From IMG/VR virus record IMGVR_UViG_3300041407_000073, positions 1 to 50,762 of that record: DNA of 50,762 nucleotides. One strand, written 5' to 3'. Made by a program: the position numbers and the translations under genes. Below are positions 13,046 through 21,015 of this stretch, one piece after another. The notes below the pieces were generated by a model that searched no databases, was not told where the DNA came from, and saw nothing but the letters and a program-made list of their open reading frames with translations. Source of the DNA: a virus. Each line of letters starts with the position of its first letter. Position 1 is the stretch's first letter.

Positions 13046-14653
13046 ATGGAAGAAGATTGGCTCATAGAGGCTGAGAAGAAGCTCAAGCGTATGCCGGCTC
13101 AGGCTCGTGAAGTCAGAGAGCGTGCAGAAAGCGACTTGTTCTTCTTTGCTAAGCTAGTTAATCCCGGCTACATGTATGGCAAAGTGCATGAAGAAATCTT
13201 CAGGTGGATGCAAGAGTACGATTTGTTTGGGCAAGGTGCACAACTGTGTTCTAACAAACTTATTATGCTCCCACGAGCCCACCTGAAGAGCCATATGGTA
13301 GCGACTTGGTGTGCATGGATAGTAACCCGTCACCCTGAAGTTACAATGCTCTACGTGAGTGCTACAGCCACTCTGGCTGAAACTCAGCTCTACGCTGTAA
13401 AGAACATCCTTGGCTCTAGCTTGTACATGCGTTACTGGCCTGAGTACATCAACCCACAAGAAGGTAAACGCGAGAAGTGGTCCTCGACTAACATGTCTGT
13501 AGACCACGCTAAGCGTCGTAAGGAAGGTATCCGAGATGCAACCATCAGTACAGCAGGGCTCACAACTAACACTACTGGATGGCACGCAGACATCGTTGTT
13601 GCCGACGACCTCGTCGTTCCCGAGAATGCCTATACTGAAGACGGGCGAGAGTCTGTTTCTAAGAAAGCTTCCCAGTTCACCTCCATCCGGAACGCCGGTG
13701 GGTTTACTATGGCTTGCGGGACTAGATACCACCCAGTAGACATCTACAACACTTGGAAGGCTCAAGTGTATGATGAGTACGACGACGAAGGCATCAAGGT
13801 TAACGTACTGCCAGTCTGGGAAGTTAAAGAGTACAAGGTAGAAGCTGACAACATCTTCGTATGGCCACGTACTATCCGTGATGATGGGAAGGCGTTCGGG
13901 TTTGACATTCGTGTCCTTAGCCGCATCAGAGCTGAATACTCTGACCGAGTGCAGTTCTTCGCTCAGTACTACAACGATCCTAACGATCCCGGTAGTGATC
14001 GCATCAACCGTGAGAAGTTTCAATACTGGAACCCTCGGGCCCTGAAGAAGGAAGGTAGTAAGTGGTTCTACGCTGATCGTAAGCTTAACGTATACGCAGC
14101 AGTCGACTTTGCATTCTCCCTCTCCAAGTCTGCGGACTATACAGCTATTGTCGTTATTGGTATTGACTGTGACAATAACATCTACGTATTGGATATTGAT
14201 CGCTTCAAGACTGACAAGACGTTAGAGTACTTCGAACACATCAAGGAGCTTCACTCTAAATGGAACTTCAATAAGTTTAGGGCAGAAGTTACCGTCGCCC
14301 AGAAGGTGATCGTTAACGCAATCAAGGACTACGTGCAGAAGGATGGTTTGAGACTCGCTGTAGAAGAGTATCGCCCCAACCGCACCGAGGGCTCTAAGGA
14401 AGAGCGAATTGCTGCCACCCTCGAACATAAGTATGACAACCTTGAGATGTGGCATCTGGAGGGTGGCTGGACCACCGTGCTTGAAGAAGAGCTGGTTCTT
14501 AGTAGGCCACCACACGATGACATCAAGGACGCCTTAGCGAGTGCTGTAGGCATTGCTGTACCTCCAATGAAAAGTAGGTCGTCCACTATCAAGGACTTCT
14601 TTACCCCAAGTAAACAAACCACTCGCTTCGGCGGGGTTGCATTCCGCCAATAA
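13046..14653 (+). CDS. terL: terminase large subunit
   Basis: 535 residues, the DNA-packaging motor and nuclease. The ATPase has PRAHLKSH (76-83) as its Walker A-type loop, IVVADDL (183-189) as Walker B with the catalytic acid, and a YVSATATLAET coupling region. The C-terminal nuclease has AAVDFAFSLSKSADYTAI, an RNase H-like acidic site. AAGG lies 8 nt before ATG. It pairs with the small subunit just upstream and the portal downstream. Confidence 0.92.
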   Translation: MEEDWLIEAEKKLKRMPAQAREVRERAESDLFFFAKLVNPGYMYGKVHEEIFRWMQEYDLFGQGAQLCSNKLIMLPRAHLKSHMVATWCAWIVTRHPEVTMLYVSATATLAETQLYAVKNILGSSLYMRYWPEYINPQEGKREKWSSTNMSVDHAKRRKEGIRDATISTAGLTTNTTGWHADIVVADDLVVPENAYTEDGRESVSKKASQFTSIRNAGGFTMACGTRYHPVDIYNTWKAQVYDEYDDEGIKVNVLPVWEVKEYKVEADNIFVWPRTIRDDGKAFGFDIRVLSRIRAEYSDRVQFFAQYYNDPNDPGSDRINREKFQYWNPRALKKEGSKWFYADRKLNVYAAVDFAFSLSKSADYTAIVVIGIDCDNNIYVLDIDRFKTDKTLEYFEHIKELHSKWNFNKFRAEVTVAQKVIVNAIKDYVQKDGLRLAVEEYRPNRTEGSKEERIAATLEHKYDNLEMWHLEGGWTTVLEEELVLSRPPHDDIKDALASAVGIAVPPMKSRSSTIKDFFTPSKQTTRFGGVAFRQ

Positions 14654-14662
14654 GGAAAAGAC

Positions 14663-16417
14663 ATGAGTACTGCCGTTGCTGAGCTAAAGACTGTACTAGT
14701 ACAAGATGACTACAGTGGTTGGGTAAGTTGGTTGTGGAACGATTACAACAACCAGCGTCGTGGTAAGATTGATGAGTGGAAAGAGTTGCGTAACTATGTG
14801 TTCGCCACTGATACCTCCACAACCTCTAACTCCACACTACCTTGGAAGAACTCCACAACCACCCCTAAGCTGTGCCAGATCAGAGACAACCTCCACTCCA
14901 ACTACCTGTCCGCCCTCTTCCCTAACGACGACTGGCTGCGTTGGGCGGGCTACACCAAGGATGACTCGCTGAAGCAGAAGGCTGCCACCATCGAAGCCTA
15001 CATGTCTAACAAGTGTCGAGAGGGCCATTTCCGCACCACAATGTCTAAGTTGATCTATGACTACATCGACTATGGCAATGCCTTCGCCACTGTAGCCTTT
15101 GAGGCGAAGTACAAGGAGATGCCAGACCAAACCTTGGTCCCAGACTACATTGGCCCTAAGGCCGTCCGCATCAGCCCTATGGACATTGTGTTCAACCCAC
15201 TTGCCGATGACTTCATGAACTCGTTCAAGGTTGTCCGCTCTGTGAAGACTGTGGGTGAGCTTAAGAAGTTGGCACAGGATGAGCCTGAACAAGCGTTCTG
15301 GACCAAGGGCCTTGAGCGTCGGGAGCGTATCCAACGCATGCTTGGTGGTTACTCCATCGAAGACTTCGATAAGGCTTGTGGTTATAGCGCTGATGGCTTT
15401 GGTAATATGTACTCCTACTTCATGGGAGACTTCGTAGAGATTCTTGAGTTCTATGGCGACTACCATGACCACTCAACAGGTGAGCTAAGCACCAACCGCA
15501 TGATCACAGTCGTAGACCGTGGCTGTTGTGTGCGTGACGAAGCCATCCCTAGCTGGATGGGAGGCGCTCCAATCTTCCACGTAGGTTGGAGGTTCCGTCA
15601 AGACAACCTGTGGGCTATGGGCCCTCTGGACAACCTTGTAGGTATGCAATACCGCATTGACCACCTTGAGAACTTGAAGGCGGACGCAATGGACTTGGTA
15701 GTGCACCCACCGTTAGCTATCCAAGGTGAAGTTGAAGAGTTCACTTGGGGACCCGGTGCAGAGATTCACTTTGATGAAGGTGGCTCTGTGGGTTTGCTCT
15801 CTCAAGATATGAACAGTCTTATCATGGCCAACAACGAGATTCAAATGTTGGAAGATAAGATGGAACTGTACGCTGGTGCCCCCCGTGAGGCTATGGGTGT
15901 ACGCACTCCGGGAGAGAAGACAGCACTAGAGGTTCAAACGCTCTCTAACGCTGCTGGTCGCATTTTCCAAGAGAAGGCTACCTCCTTTGAGATCGAACTA
16001 CTCGAACGCACCCTGAACGCCATGCTAGAGTCTGCTAGACGTAACCTAGACGGCAGTGACACCATTCGAGTGATGGATGATGACATTGGCGTACAACAGT
16101 TCATGAGTATTACCAAGGATGATATCACTGCCAATGGTAAGATTCGTCCTGTAGGTGCCCGGCACTTCGCTAAGCAAGCTCAGGACTTGCAGAACATCAT
16201 TGGTGTGTTCGCCTCTCCTATTGGGCAGATGATTGCCCCTCACACCTCTAGTAAGGCTATGACTCAGTTCGTAGCTGACGTTACAGGGTTGAAGGGTTAT
16301 GACATCTTCCGTCCTAACGTTGCTGTGGCGGAACAACAAGAGACAGCAGCCTTGGTTAACCAAGCACAAGAAGATAACCAGATGGCTGCTACAGCGCCTG
16401 TAGAGGGTGGCTTGTAA
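14663..16417 (+). CDS. portal (head-tail connector) protein
   Basis: 584 residues, similar in size and style to T7 gp8-type connectors. Landmarks are NDDWLRWAGYT, MDIVFNPLADDF, QDNLWAMGPLDNLVGMQYRID and MELYAGAPREAMGVRTPGEKTALEV; the last is a portal-family hallmark. It forms the dodecameric ring for DNA entry. AAGGAA precedes the ATG. Its position between terminase and scaffold is standard. Confidence 0.9.
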   Translation: MSTAVAELKTVLVQDDYSGWVSWLWNDYNNQRRGKIDEWKELRNYVFATDTSTTSNSTLPWKNSTTTPKLCQIRDNLHSNYLSALFPNDDWLRWAGYTKDDSLKQKAATIEAYMSNKCREGHFRTTMSKLIYDYIDYGNAFATVAFEAKYKEMPDQTLVPDYIGPKAVRISPMDIVFNPLADDFMNSFKVVRSVKTVGELKKLAQDEPEQAFWTKGLERRERIQRMLGGYSIEDFDKACGYSADGFGNMYSYFMGDFVEILEFYGDYHDHSTGELSTNRMITVVDRGCCVRDEAIPSWMGGAPIFHVGWRFRQDNLWAMGPLDNLVGMQYRIDHLENLKADAMDLVVHPPLAIQGEVEEFTWGPGAEIHFDEGGSVGLLSQDMNSLIMANNEIQMLEDKMELYAGAPREAMGVRTPGEKTALEVQTLSNAAGRIFQEKATSFEIELLERTLNAMLESARRNLDGSDTIRVMDDDIGVQQFMSITKDDITANGKIRPVGARHFAKQAQDLQNIIGVFASPIGQMIAPHTSSKAMTQFVADVTGLKGYDIFRPNVAVAEQQETAALVNQAQEDNQMAATAPVEGGL

Positions 16418-16491
16418 CATACCCCTAACGTTGGTATTACTTTTCTCCTAGGGCCTCCCACAGAGGCTCTCAGGAGCTCACAGGACTATTC

Positions 16492-16740
16492 ATGAAGCAA
16501 TCTTGGACTAGCGGGCTCAATAAGGAGCTTGCAACGGATGTAAGAACTAATTTCAGAGAGTCGCTAGTGGTCCGTAGACGCCTAGTGAAAATGCTCAACG
16601 ATAAGATTAACGCATCAACCAAAGAGGGGCGCTCTAAACTCTTGTACGATAACCCTAACTGGGCGCTTCTACAAGCCGACCAAAGGGGGTACGAAAGGGC
16701 CTTTGCAGAAATAATTGAATTAATTTCAGATGGCGTGTAG
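16492..16740 (+). CDS. small virion-region protein, 82 aa
   Basis: A charged, helical protein (VRTNFRESLVVRRRLVKMLNDKINAS; DNPNWALLQADQRGYERAFAEII) similar in style to small phage proteins found between portal and scaffold genes. AGGA lies 6 nt before the ATG. A GCCTC-ccaca-GAGGC hairpin is upstream (16452-16467). The function is unknown. Confidence 0.6.
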   Translation: MKQSWTSGLNKELATDVRTNFRESLVVRRRLVKMLNDKINASTKEGRSKLLYDNPNWALLQADQRGYERAFAEIIELISDGV

Positions 16741-16909
16741 CCTTTTCTCTCAAAAAAGAGTATAGTATATACTACTACTAAGTATACTTACTAATACTTA
16801 AGATAACTAATTTCTTCTTCTTTCTTTTATTATGCTCTTAAAGCTTTTGATCTTGATCTATAATAGCGTAATAGAAGAATACTTATAATACTAATATAGG
16901 AAATACACA
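16737..16909. repeat. AT-rich intergenic element, second copy
   Basis: The gap before the scaffold gene is about 80 percent A+T by eye and repeats the core seen at 3510-3545 (GTAGCCTTT, then TCTCAAAAAAGAGTATA). It also has TATAATAGCG and TATAATACTAATATAGG near the gene start, which may form a promoter for the scaffold and capsid genes. No gene was found. Confidence 0.5.
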
Positions 16910-17656
16910 GTGACTGACCAGTCCGTGTTTACAGAACAGAATCAGGCTACCCAGCCACCAGTAGTGCCACAGGCCGCCCCTAATGCGTATGAGGACCTCC
17001 TCAAGGGCATTAAGAATGAGGCAGGCTTGCCTAAGTACGCTACCCTTGAAGATGCGTTGAATGCTCTCAAGCACTCGCAGGATTACATCCCACAGGTTAA
17101 GTCGCAACTGTCCCAAAAGGATCAGGAGCTTGCTGACCTTCGAGCTAAGCTAGAGCAACATCAGTCTCTTGAAGACGTAGTGTCTAGACTCACTAAACCG
17201 ACTCAGGCCGATAACAAGGACGACCATCCTAGCGTTAGTGGACTTGATGAGAGTGCAGTGATGAAACTTGTACAGCAACAGTTGGAGCGTAACCAGCAGG
17301 TACAATCTGCCACTGCCAACCAACAACAAGTTGAAAACGCCCTTAAAGCTAAGTACGGTGACAAGACTGCTGACGTTGTTAAACAACGTGCTGCTGAACT
17401 TGGCCTCACCCCACAAGCTCTGGGTGAACTGTCAAGCAAGAGCCCTCAAGCGGTTCTAGCTCTTTTCAATACTCAAGGGTCCTCGGGACCTAAGCCCACT
17501 ACTTCTAGCGTAAACACTTCTAGCTTCAGTCAAACTCAGCCTACACTTGAACGCCCTCCTAAGTCTCTACTCACAGGTGCTAGCTCAAGAGAACAAGCCG
17601 CGTACATGACTAAGATTCGAGAAGAAGTTTATCGTAAGAATGGTATTGACCAATAA
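16910..17656 (+). CDS. scaffolding protein
   Basis: 248 residues, acidic and glutamine-rich. It has a coiled-coil stretch (QLSQKDQELADLRAKLEQHQS, about 65-85), a helical centre and a basic helical C-terminus (TKIREEVYRKN), as is usual for podovirus scaffolds. The start is GTG, with AGGA 8 nt upstream. It lies directly before the capsid gene. Confidence 0.8.
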   Translation: MTDQSVFTEQNQATQPPVVPQAAPNAYEDLLKGIKNEAGLPKYATLEDALNALKHSQDYIPQVKSQLSQKDQELADLRAKLEQHQSLEDVVSRLTKPTQADNKDDHPSVSGLDESAVMKLVQQQLERNQQVQSATANQQQVENALKAKYGDKTADVVKQRAAELGLTPQALGELSSKSPQAVLALFNTQGSSGPKPTTSSVNTSSFSQTQPTLERPPKSLLTGASSREQAAYMTKIREEVYRKNGIDQ

Positions 17657-17666
17657 AGGATAAGAA

Positions 17667-18626
17667 ATGCAACTTACCGATAATACTCGCGCGTTTATCG
17701 AGAGTGAACAGTATTCCCAGTTCATTCTGATGAACCTGCATGATGGCTTGCTGCCTGAAACCTTCTGGCGTAACGTAGCAGACTTCGGCTCTGGCTCTGT
17801 ACTGAACATCAAGACCATTGGTAGCGTAACTCTGCAAGAAGCAGAAGAAGATGCTCCACTGATCTACGAACCAATCGAGTCTGGTAACATCACCTTCCGC
17901 ATCACCGAATACAAAGGTGACGCTTGGTATGTGACTGATGACCTCCGTGAAGACGGCGCTCAGATTGATCAACTCATGGCCGCTCGTGCTGCTGAGTCCA
18001 CCCGCGCTATCCAAGAGACGTTTGAAACCGACTTCTTGGCAACTGCTGGTGACTACTTCGCAACTAACACTGGCCCTAACAACGTCAACGGCTTCCCTCA
18101 CCTCATCGTGTCGGCTGCCACTGGCAACGTCATCCAACTGCAACACTTCCTCCGTATGCGTCTGGCTTTCGATAAAGCTAACGTCCCTGCTGAAGGCCGT
18201 GTAGCTATTGTTGACCCAGTTGTTGAAACCACTCTGGCTGGTTATGTAACCCTGACTTCCGACATCACCCCTTACGCTGTTGCTATCATCGAAGGTGGTC
18301 TTGCTCGCGGTCAACGCTTCGTACACAAAATGTACGGCTGGGATATCATCACCTCCAACCGCCTCCCTGTACGCACTTACAACGATGGTACCACTACCCT
18401 CGTAGGTGGCGTAGGTAACATCTTCATGTCCGTCTTGGACGACCAGACTAAGCCTATCATGGGTGCATGGCGTCGTATGCCTAAGTCGGAAGGTGAGCGT
18501 AACAAGGATCGTGCTCGTGATGAGTTCGTTGTCCGTTGCCGCTATGGCTTTGGTATTCAACGTGTTGATACCCTCGCGATTGTCGCTACGAGCGCTACCA
18601 ACATCACCCCTGACACCACTCCTTAA
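17667..18626 (+). CDS. major capsid protein
   Basis: 319 residues with HK97-type capsid features: an N-terminal helix, acidic loop, AGYVTLTSDITPYAVAIIEGGLARG, GWDIITSNRLP and a beta-rich end. AAAGGA precedes the ATG. It sits between the scaffold and a decoration protein, followed by a terminator, the same arrangement as gene 10 of T7. Codon use is biased as expected for a highly expressed gene. Confidence 0.88.
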   Translation: MQLTDNTRAFIESEQYSQFILMNLHDGLLPETFWRNVADFGSGSVLNIKTIGSVTLQEAEEDAPLIYEPIESGNITFRITEYKGDAWYVTDDLREDGAQIDQLMAARAAESTRAIQETFETDFLATAGDYFATNTGPNNVNGFPHLIVSAATGNVIQLQHFLRMRLAFDKANVPAEGRVAIVDPVVETTLAGYVTLTSDITPYAVAIIEGGLARGQRFVHKMYGWDIITSNRLPVRTYNDGTTTLVGGVGNIFMSVLDDQTKPIMGAWRRMPKSEGERNKDRARDEFVVRCRYGFGIQRVDTLAIVATSATNITPDTTP

Positions 18627-18636
18627 GGAATAGATA

Positions 18637-19281
18637 ATGCCTTACGAAAACTCTGCGGGCCTTAACGTCTCGAATCACTACGGCGTTCGCGTCACTGGCG
18701 GTGGCCAAGGTGTTATCAAGACTGAAGGCTACACCAACCAATACACTGTAGACGGGGCCTCTCAAGGCCTCACCTTCCTTCACCCTCGTGGTGATGGTGT
18801 ATGGGTATACGGTCACGACTTCACCTTTGCTGTAGGTACTGTTACCTCCATCACCATTGGTGGTGTTGAAGTGATTGGTGCTACTGAAGCTGCTCCTATC
18901 CGCCTGTTCAAAGAGAACACCGGGGAAGTGGTAGTTACTGGCATGACCTCCGGTAAAACCATGATCCTGTACAAGAACGTCGCTGGTGACAAGGATGCTA
19001 CTTATCCTGCGTTCCCTAACGATGGCCTCCCAGCAGTATTGACGGTGACCACTCTGCCAGCCTCTGACACCATCGCTGTTGCTGAACAGCTCCAACTCAC
19101 CACTGTTGCTACTCCAGAAGGTGCCTCGCAAGTCTTCACCTATGTCTCTAGTGATCCTACTAAGGCTACCGTGAACGCTCAGGGTGTTGTAACTGGTGTT
19201 GCTGCTGGTGCCACTACCATCACTGTTAGTGCTGTTAATGACTACACTAAGTTCGACACTGTCGCAATTACTGTAGCTTAA
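18637..19281 (+). CDS. capsid decoration protein with Ig-like (Big_2) domain
   Basis: 214 residues. Residues 1-125 form a beta-rich head-associated domain. Residues 132-214 match a bacterial Ig-like group 2 domain, with the hallmark DPTKATVNAQGVVTGVAAGATTITV. Such domains decorate phage heads and may bind carbohydrate on cells or mucus. It is the last gene before a strong terminator, so it is probably made in amounts close to capsid protein. Confidence 0.75.
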   Translation: MPYENSAGLNVSNHYGVRVTGGGQGVIKTEGYTNQYTVDGASQGLTFLHPRGDGVWVYGHDFTFAVGTVTSITIGGVEVIGATEAAPIRLFKENTGEVVVTGMTSGKTMILYKNVAGDKDATYPAFPNDGLPAVLTVTTLPASDTIAVAEQLQLTTVATPEGASQVFTYVSSDPTKATVNAQGVVTGVAAGATTITVSAVNDYTKFDTVAITVA

Positions 19282-19340
19282 TAACAATAGTGTAAGGCCT
19301 TGATAACCTCGGAGTTGTATCACGGGAGGCAAGGCCACTT

Positions 19341-19376
19341 AAGCCAGTCATTCAGCAATGGGTGGCTGGCTTTTTT
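19341..19376 (+). terminator. Rho-independent terminator after the capsid genes
   Basis: AAGCCAG (19341-19347) pairs with CTGGCTT around an internal loop and is followed by six T. It lies after the capsid and decoration genes, matching the position of the main T7 late terminator, and would lower expression of the tail genes beyond. Confidence 0.75.
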
Positions 19377-19400
19377 ATTGTCCACGATAAGGAGAACAGT

Positions 19401-20030
19401 ATGGTGGAGCACGTAAGCATCGCTGATGCTGACAGACATGAAGTAAAACATGCGTCAACAGGGGTGCTCAATCAGGCTCTCTTGTCAAATGGGGATGGTA
19501 CTACCCGGTTCGCTTTCCCGTCCTATGACGACCTGGCCGACAAACCTACAGTAGTGGGGTATCAGCAAGTCTTGTCTGGTTTCTCTACGGCAGGGTTACA
19601 AAACCCCAGTGCAGTAGACACGCCCCTACAGGTTGAGTTTGGGGCAGGTAGTATTACGGCTGACGCTACGTTGGCTGCCAATGGGACCTTAACTTTCAAC
19701 GTGGCGGGGGATTACTTTGTAACCCTCTTCCTACGTTTTGGTCGCACCTCAGGTGTAGGTACTTCCATCCTACTTAACCGGTTCCTTATTAATGGCGTGC
19801 AAGGCCTTAACTCTAACGCAGTTAAGTTGCCTGATCAAGACTCGGTTATACCATTCTCCACCTCACTTAACGTCGCTGCAACCGCTGGTATGACTTTTCA
19901 GCTACAGATTATGCGTGACTCTGCTGGCATTAACAATGGAGGCCTCACTCGTATTCTCCCCACAGTCGCTGGGTGGAACTTGTGCCCATCAGCCACCATA
20001 GTTGTTAGTAAGTATATTGGGGTGGTATAA
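19401..20030 (+). CDS. virion surface/fibre-like protein
   Basis: 209 residues. The N-terminal 60 residues resemble a fibre linker (STGVLNQALLSNGDGTTRFAFPSYDDLADKP). The remaining ~140 are consistent with a jelly-roll domain (FNVAGDYFVTLFLRFGRTSGVGTSILLNRFLINGV). AAGGAG lies 6 nt before ATG at 19401; the earlier GTG lies inside the terminator. A head fibre or collar decoration is likely; the exact role is unknown. Confidence 0.6.
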   Translation: MVEHVSIADADRHEVKHASTGVLNQALLSNGDGTTRFAFPSYDDLADKPTVVGYQQVLSGFSTAGLQNPSAVDTPLQVEFGAGSITADATLAANGTLTFNVAGDYFVTLFLRFGRTSGVGTSILLNRFLINGVQGLNSNAVKLPDQDSVIPFSTSLNVAATAGMTFQLQIMRDSAGINNGGLTRILPTVAGWNLCPSATIVVSKYIGVV

Positions 20031-20824
20031 TGGCCGCTAAGATGAGCTTAATCGAGATGGTGCAGGACATCCTCTCGGATATGGACGGAGACGAGGTCAA
20101 CAGCATTGATGACACTGTAGAGTCCACCCAAGTAGCACAGATTGTAAAAGCCACCTACCAAGCGATGATGAGCAACCGTAACTGGCCTCACCAGAAGCGT
20201 CTCCTTACCCTCACCCCATCAGGTGATGATACTCTCCCTACGCACGTAACTATGCAGGAAGAGATCAAGGAGATGGTCGGGGTTAAGTACAACTGCGCTA
20301 AGGTTGGTGACACCAGACGCCTTTACCAAACTATTAATTGGGTTGAACCTGATGACTTCTTACGTATCAGTAACGGACGTAATAGCGACGATGCTAACAT
20401 TGACATCATTGTTAGTGATTATAATGTTGAGCTGCTGATTCGTACAGACCAACCCCCTCGTTACTACACTAGCTTCAACGACAATGTACTGATCTTCGAT
20501 TCGTACGACAAGGCAGTTGATGACACCATCCAAGCTTCTAAGATACAGGCTACGGCCTATGTGATGCTTGAGTGGGTGCATGCTGACGATGCCATCCCAG
20601 ACCTCCCAGCAGAGGCCTTCACAGCCCTCCTAGAGGAGGCTAAGAGTCGCTGCTTCGTTAAGCTTAAGCAACAGACTGACCCCACTGCTGCTGCTGAGGC
20701 TAGGCGCCAACAAGCATGGCTCTCCCGTAAAGCATGGCGTGCTGGTGGTGGAGTTAAGTACCCCAGCTTTGGTCGTGGTAGAGTTAAAGATGCCCGTGAC
20801 CCAACCTTCAGGAATGACAACTAA
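20030..20824 (+). CDS. tail tubular protein A (adaptor)
   Basis: 264 residues. TYQAMMSNRNWPHQKRLLTL and the C-terminal ARRQQAWLSRKAWRAGG match the style of podovirus gatekeeper or tail tube A proteins that connect portal and nozzle. The start overlaps the preceding stop as TAATG with GGGGTGG upstream. It is followed by tail tube B after a 63-residue gene. Confidence 0.8.
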   Translation: MAAKMSLIEMVQDILSDMDGDEVNSIDDTVESTQVAQIVKATYQAMMSNRNWPHQKRLLTLTPSGDDTLPTHVTMQEEIKEMVGVKYNCAKVGDTRRLYQTINWVEPDDFLRISNGRNSDDANIDIIVSDYNVELLIRTDQPPRYYTSFNDNVLIFDSYDKAVDDTIQASKIQATAYVMLEWVHADDAIPDLPAEAFTALLEEAKSRCFVKLKQQTDPTAAAEARRQQAWLSRKAWRAGGGVKYPSFGRGRVKDARDPTFRNDN

Positions 20825-21015
20825 TGAGCGAGTCTGAGTACAACGGGTATAAGATTGTGGGTGATGGCACCTACGGCTATAAGGAAATTAAGCAGCTCGG
20901 TCGGGGCGCCATTCATCTATCATTACGTGGCAAGTACACTACGGAGAAAGTGGCTCGTCAAGCTATCGACCAACACTTAGCCTCCAAGGTGGACAAAGAT
21001 GACAAGGCAGATTAA
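20824..21015 (+). CDS. small hypothetical protein, 63 aa
   Basis: It overlaps the preceding gene by a base (TAATG) and the following gene by 17 nt. The protein is charged, with a beta-rich first half and a helical tail (QAIDQHLASKVDKDDKAD). A virion or chaperone role is only inferred from position. Confidence 0.55.
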   Translation: MSESEYNGYKIVGDGTYGYKEIKQLGRGAIHLSLRGKYTTEKVARQAIDQHLASKVDKDDKAD

